In this document: positions 62,001-64,000 of the stretch, in pieces | How the letters are laid out: every line of letters starts with the position of its first letter | Numbering within the stretch: position 1 is the first letter of the stretch | NCBI RefSeq assembly: GCF_031877795.1 | Contig: NC_133933.1 | Coordinates: forward strand, 28,507,029-28,571,028 | Direction: 5' to 3' | Length of the DNA stretch: 64,000 nt | Source: Strix aluco | Lineage: Eukaryota > Chordata > Aves > Strigiformes > Strigidae | Program-made: the position numbers and the translations under genes | The notes under the pieces: generated by a model | The model's database searches: none | What the model saw: only the letters and a program-made list of their open reading frames with translations | Told to the model about the DNA's origin: nothing

Positions 62001-64000
62001 TACAAGAATCAGCCACCTCACTTACTTCTATAAAACAAGGACTTTCACAACAATCTGAGGAAGAAATCATGGACTTAGTTTCATCTAATTTCAACAGCGT
62101 GTCATTTTGCTTAGAAGATAGTGGCACTCTCACAGAATCTATAGGAGCATTGCTCAGACTTGTTGACAATTCAGAATTTTCTGCCTTCAGTATTTCAATA
62201 CAAGACTGTAGCTCAGATATCTTTGAGCTCATACTGCAGTGTTGTTCATATAATTTTATATGCTCATTCTGGAAAGACAAGAGCTTCTCTCTTACTTCAG
62301 CAAAGTATATTCTAACTTCTTTGCTGGACAATTTTAAATCTTCATAGTTAGAACTGGCTCCAGTACTGCATTCTTTAAGTCTGAAGGCTGTTTCTTTATT
62401 ATCAAAATACATTCTCAGATCACTGTTATCACTTTGATCCATAAATTCATCAGGAAAAATAGCTTTGTCCGCTTTTAAATTTTTATCTGCATTTATTATG
62501 TTCACTTTATCCTCTGTCACTTTATTAATACCTGTGATGCCATTGGTTTTTGAGTCTTTAAATCCAGAGGCTAATACAGTGTTCTCACTCTGCAACCTCT
62601 CACACATTTTCTCAAGCTCACTCAGATTGTTTATTGTTAACTGCAAAGAAGATGCCAGCAAAACCGAAGAATAACTTTCATCCATTCCTCTTTTGCCACA
62701 ATTCTGGGAAACACTATCATAATTATACTCCAATGAGTGGCCATCTTCATCTAATACTTTAAGTGGAGAATCTGAAGTTTTCAACTCTTTAACAGACTGT
62801 AGTTCTTGCTGCAGTCTCTCTTTCTCTCTCACACTCTTCTCAAGTTCTACTTCCATGCCTTTTAAAGCAGTCTCCAGTTGCATCACTTCTAACCTGTAGT
62901 TCTCTAGGGAGAGTTCTCTGTCCTCAAAATCCATTTGAAGAAGTTCAAGTTTAACTTGGTATTTATTCAGCTCAGTGTCCTTTTCTTCCATGGACTTCCT
63001 CAACTGTTCCGAATGGAGTCTCCGTTCACAACTAACGTCACACATTAGAGGTTCACTTTTTGTTTCTAGTTCCTTCTCCAATTGCTCCTTGTCTTGAAAT
63101 ATGATACCACATTTCTCTTGGCTTGTATTGTGTGTTGCCCTGACATTTAACGTTTCCTGTCTTAAACCGTCGAGCTCCATAGAAGGCACATGTTGGATAT
63201 TGGAAAATTCTGACTGCAGCTGCTGAAGTTCTTGAACCAAATCCTTTTTTATTTCTTCTGAGGCTATTAGTTTATGTAAGATATCTTTATTCTCACTAAA
63301 TACCTGATTCTCTAGTTCTAATTTTGCTTGCTTTTCCTCAAATTCAATTCTCTGCTCTCTCAGAATGCTTATCATGTTTGCATTTTCTTTTTCCACCAAT
63401 TTATACTTTGTTTGCAAAACTTTAAGCTCTGTTCTGATTTCTTCAGTTCTTGATTCAATACGTTGCCTTTCCTCCTTGTGTTTTACAGACATTTCAGAAA
63501 TGATTTCTTCTCTTTCCTTTAAACTGTCAGAAATATTTTTATTTGCTTCCAGTAAAGTTATTTGGTCTTGCTCTAAAGCTCTGCTTAGATCCCTAAGGGT
63601 TGCATTTTCTTCAGTAAGTTCCTCAATTTTTCTGCTATATGAGCAAATCACTGAAGACATGTCCTCCTTCTCTGAATCCCATGTTCCAGACATGAGCTTC
63701 AGCTGTCTTACTGAATCCTCAAGTGATTTATTATTGATCTTTAAGTCCTGAAGCTCAGCTTGTCGGTTTTCTAATCTTTCATTCAGAGTTTGCAGTTGCA
63801 TGTCCTTTTCCTCGAGAATAGCTAAAGTTTTTTCAACTAATTTCTGACGTGCTGAAATATCTGCTTGCAAGTTACTAATGTGCTGTTTAGTTTCTGTCAC
63901 AAAGCTTTCGTGCATCTGTTCTACATTAAATAATCTTTCCTCTGTTTCACTCTTCATTTGCAGTAAGTCTTCATACTGCTGCTGCTGATTTGAATTCAGC
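46862..64000 (-). CDS. CENPF: Centromere protein F (CENP-F), C-terminal part, nine exons, 5' end outside window
   Basis: Exons on the - strand: 64000-61486 (runs off the edge), 59902-57611, 57054-56902, 55844-55668, 54913-54752, 53120-52934, 52229-51753, 49745-49552 and 47071-46862 (stop). All borders are AG/GT and all phases chain, giving about 1,700 codons. CENP-F is a very long coiled-coil protein that accumulates in G2. It binds the nuclear envelope, then the outer kinetochore, microtubules and the NDE1/NDEL1-dynein module, and is degraded after mitosis. Seen here: almost continuous heptad-rich coiled coil; the conserved EKYCSLI...KLEEANEMLKTQV segment used for kinetochore targeting; a basic nuclear-localisation segment (KRRR and KKKRK); GLPEVVKKG-FADIPTGK and SPYILRRTT; and the C-terminal farnesylation box CKVQ, identical to human. 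The tail between the last two motifs has diverged. The identification is secure. Confidence 0.97.
47072..49551 (-). other. CENPF: CENPF last intron
   Basis: 2.5 kb; nothing recognised. Confidence 0.8.
49552..49745 (-). CDS. CENPF: CENPF exon: DIPTGK-SPYILRRTT motif
   Basis: Acceptor TGTATTTTTCAG, donor GTAACT. Begins FADIPTGKVSPYILRRTTL, with one substitution from human in the core. Then RTSPHLASSSEK and GGSKPQK. A basic SP/TP-containing C-terminal region close to the microtubule-binding tail in mammals. Confidence 0.96.
49746..51752 (-). other. CENPF: CENPF intron with GC-richer, pyrimidine-biased block
   Basis: Positions about 50640-51240 are clearly richer in C and G than the surroundings, with C/T-biased + strand (CTCCTCCTAGTCTCCTCTCA and similar). 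It may be an old mobile element I cannot name. The remainder is AT-rich. Confidence 0.6.
51753..52229 (-). CDS. CENPF: CENPF exon: kinetochore-targeting helix and nuclear localisation segment
   Basis: 477 nt. Opens by completing a glycine, then SDENVITEENKLKLEELQES; next NLEKYCSLIVKYYKLEEANEM, the segment corresponding to human NLDKYCSLLISHEKLEKAKEM near the kinetochore-binding region. Then Ser-rich linker, two basic clusters KRRR (about 51910) and KKKRK (about 51835) spaced as in a bipartite nuclear-localisation signal, and GLPEVVKK, which ends the exon. Several SP/TP sites nearby suggest phosphorylation near the signal (inference). Confidence 0.96.
52230..52933 (-). other. CENPF: CENPF intron
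   Basis: 0.7 kb; nothing recognised. Confidence 0.8.
52934..53120 (-). CDS. CENPF: CENPF exon (62 codons + 1 base)
   Basis: Acceptor CCTTATTTTGTAG, donor GTAATT. Reads ADNINIIVQLKKENEFANSK and then SCKQMEQEKEMLQKQL, matching mammalian VNQLKKENERAQGK...SCKQLEEEKEILQKEL. Starts in phase 0, leaves one base (G). Confidence 0.95.
53121..54751 (-). other. CENPF: CENPF intron
   Basis: 1.6 kb; the + strand ORF at 53043-53429 overlaps the exon antisense and is not supported. Confidence 0.8.
54752..54913 (-). CDS. CENPF: CENPF exon (54 codons)
   Basis: Acceptor TTGTTCTCTAG, donor GTAAGA; phase 0 both ends. Contains SSQKLEIENLKSNKEQLNNS, nearly the mammalian SSQKLEIDLLKSSKEELNNS. Confidence 0.96.
54914..55667 (-). 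other. CENPF: CENPF intron
   Basis: 0.75 kb, AT-rich; nothing recognised. Confidence 0.8.
55668..55844 (-). CDS. CENPF: CENPF exon (59 codons)
   Basis: Acceptor TACTGTTTACAG, donor GTAAAT; phase 0 both ends. Reads IQLHLTMSEKNELTKSLEM ... KKEHQDALTEANRK, matching mammalian EKKHQALLLDTNK. Confidence 0.95.
55845..56901 (-). other. CENPF: CENPF intron
   Basis: 1.06 kb; nothing recognised. Confidence 0.8.
56902..57054 (-). CDS. CENPF: CENPF exon (51 codons)
   Basis: Acceptor TTAATTTCAG, donor GTTAGT; phase 0 both ends. Starts VNELTESCTELQVKL and ends EHSEKNK; coiled coil. Confidence 0.93.
57055..57610 (-). other. CENPF: CENPF intron
   Basis: 0.56 kb; nothing recognised. Confidence 0.8.
57611..59902 (-). 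CDS. CENPF: CENPF second large exon
   Basis: 2292 nt, exactly 764 codons. The acceptor is AACCCTTGCAG and the donor GTAATA; phase 0 at both ends. Starts NTEQENNSPYQLG, ends STLYKK. It covers the region that in mammals binds NDE1/NDEL1. The module IEKLKVKIESDEKKK ... LERELEMSEKN ... KDLKEKQERILELES occurs once (about 57970-58530); mammalian CENPF has it as two tandem copies of about 177 residues, from memory. Confidence 0.97.
59903..61485 (-). other. CENPF: CENPF intron
   Basis: 1.6 kb between the two giant exons; holds a T16 run at 60787-60802. No other feature. Confidence 0.85.
61486..64000 (-). CDS. CENPF: CENPF large coiled-coil exon (partial)
   Basis: Donor GTAAGT next to 61486, last codons TDIEN, phase 0. 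Continues past 64000. Encodes at least 838 codons of coiled coil rich in Glu, Lys, Leu and Gln (e.g. KIEELTEENATLRDLSRAL), with a less ordered Ser/Asp/Asn-rich stretch around 61900-62800. Confidence 0.96.

Overview
This is vertebrate genomic DNA, almost certainly from a bird. Genes are split into GT-AG exons and are AT-rich between them. The recognisable dispersed repeats are CR1 LINEs carrying the sauropsid-type 3' tail (direct copies of ATTCTRTG). No bacterial-style operons, RNA genes or CRISPR arrays are visible.

Layout. (1) 1-9188: no exon recognised; it holds one long, reverse-oriented CR1 element (about 2395-4350) with a nearly open reverse-transcriptase frame. (2) 9189-43850, + strand: a multi-exon gene homologous to SPATA7, the photoreceptor connecting-cilium protein. 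I reconstruct nine exons; every join keeps the frame and no exon contains a stop, giving about 404 codons. The first coding exon(s) and the true 3' end are not identified. Its introns hold CR1 pieces, a (GGTTT)n array, an (ATTCT)n array and low-complexity tracts. (3) 43851-46861: the gap between convergent genes, with an unassigned 112-codon ORF and a likely CENPF poly(A) signal. (4) 46862-64000, - strand: the 3' two-thirds or so of CENPF (centromere protein F), with nine exons whose phases all agree. It ends in the farnesylation motif CKVQ and runs off the right edge at its 5' side.

The main point of interest is the SPATA7-like gene beside CENPF. In human, SPATA7 lies between KCNK10 and PTPN21 on chromosome 14, whereas CENPF lies between KCNK2 and PTPN14 on chromosome 1. 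KCNK2/KCNK10 and PTPN14/PTPN21 are paralogous pairs, so a SPATA7 relative beside CENPF is what one would expect of a retained second copy (ohnologue) from whole-genome duplication, absent from human as far as I recall. The reading frame looks maintained. CENPF acts in mitosis (kinetochore, nuclear envelope, microtubules, dynein regulators); a SPATA7 relative would be expected at cilia. Their adjacency looks like inherited synteny rather than a shared pathway.
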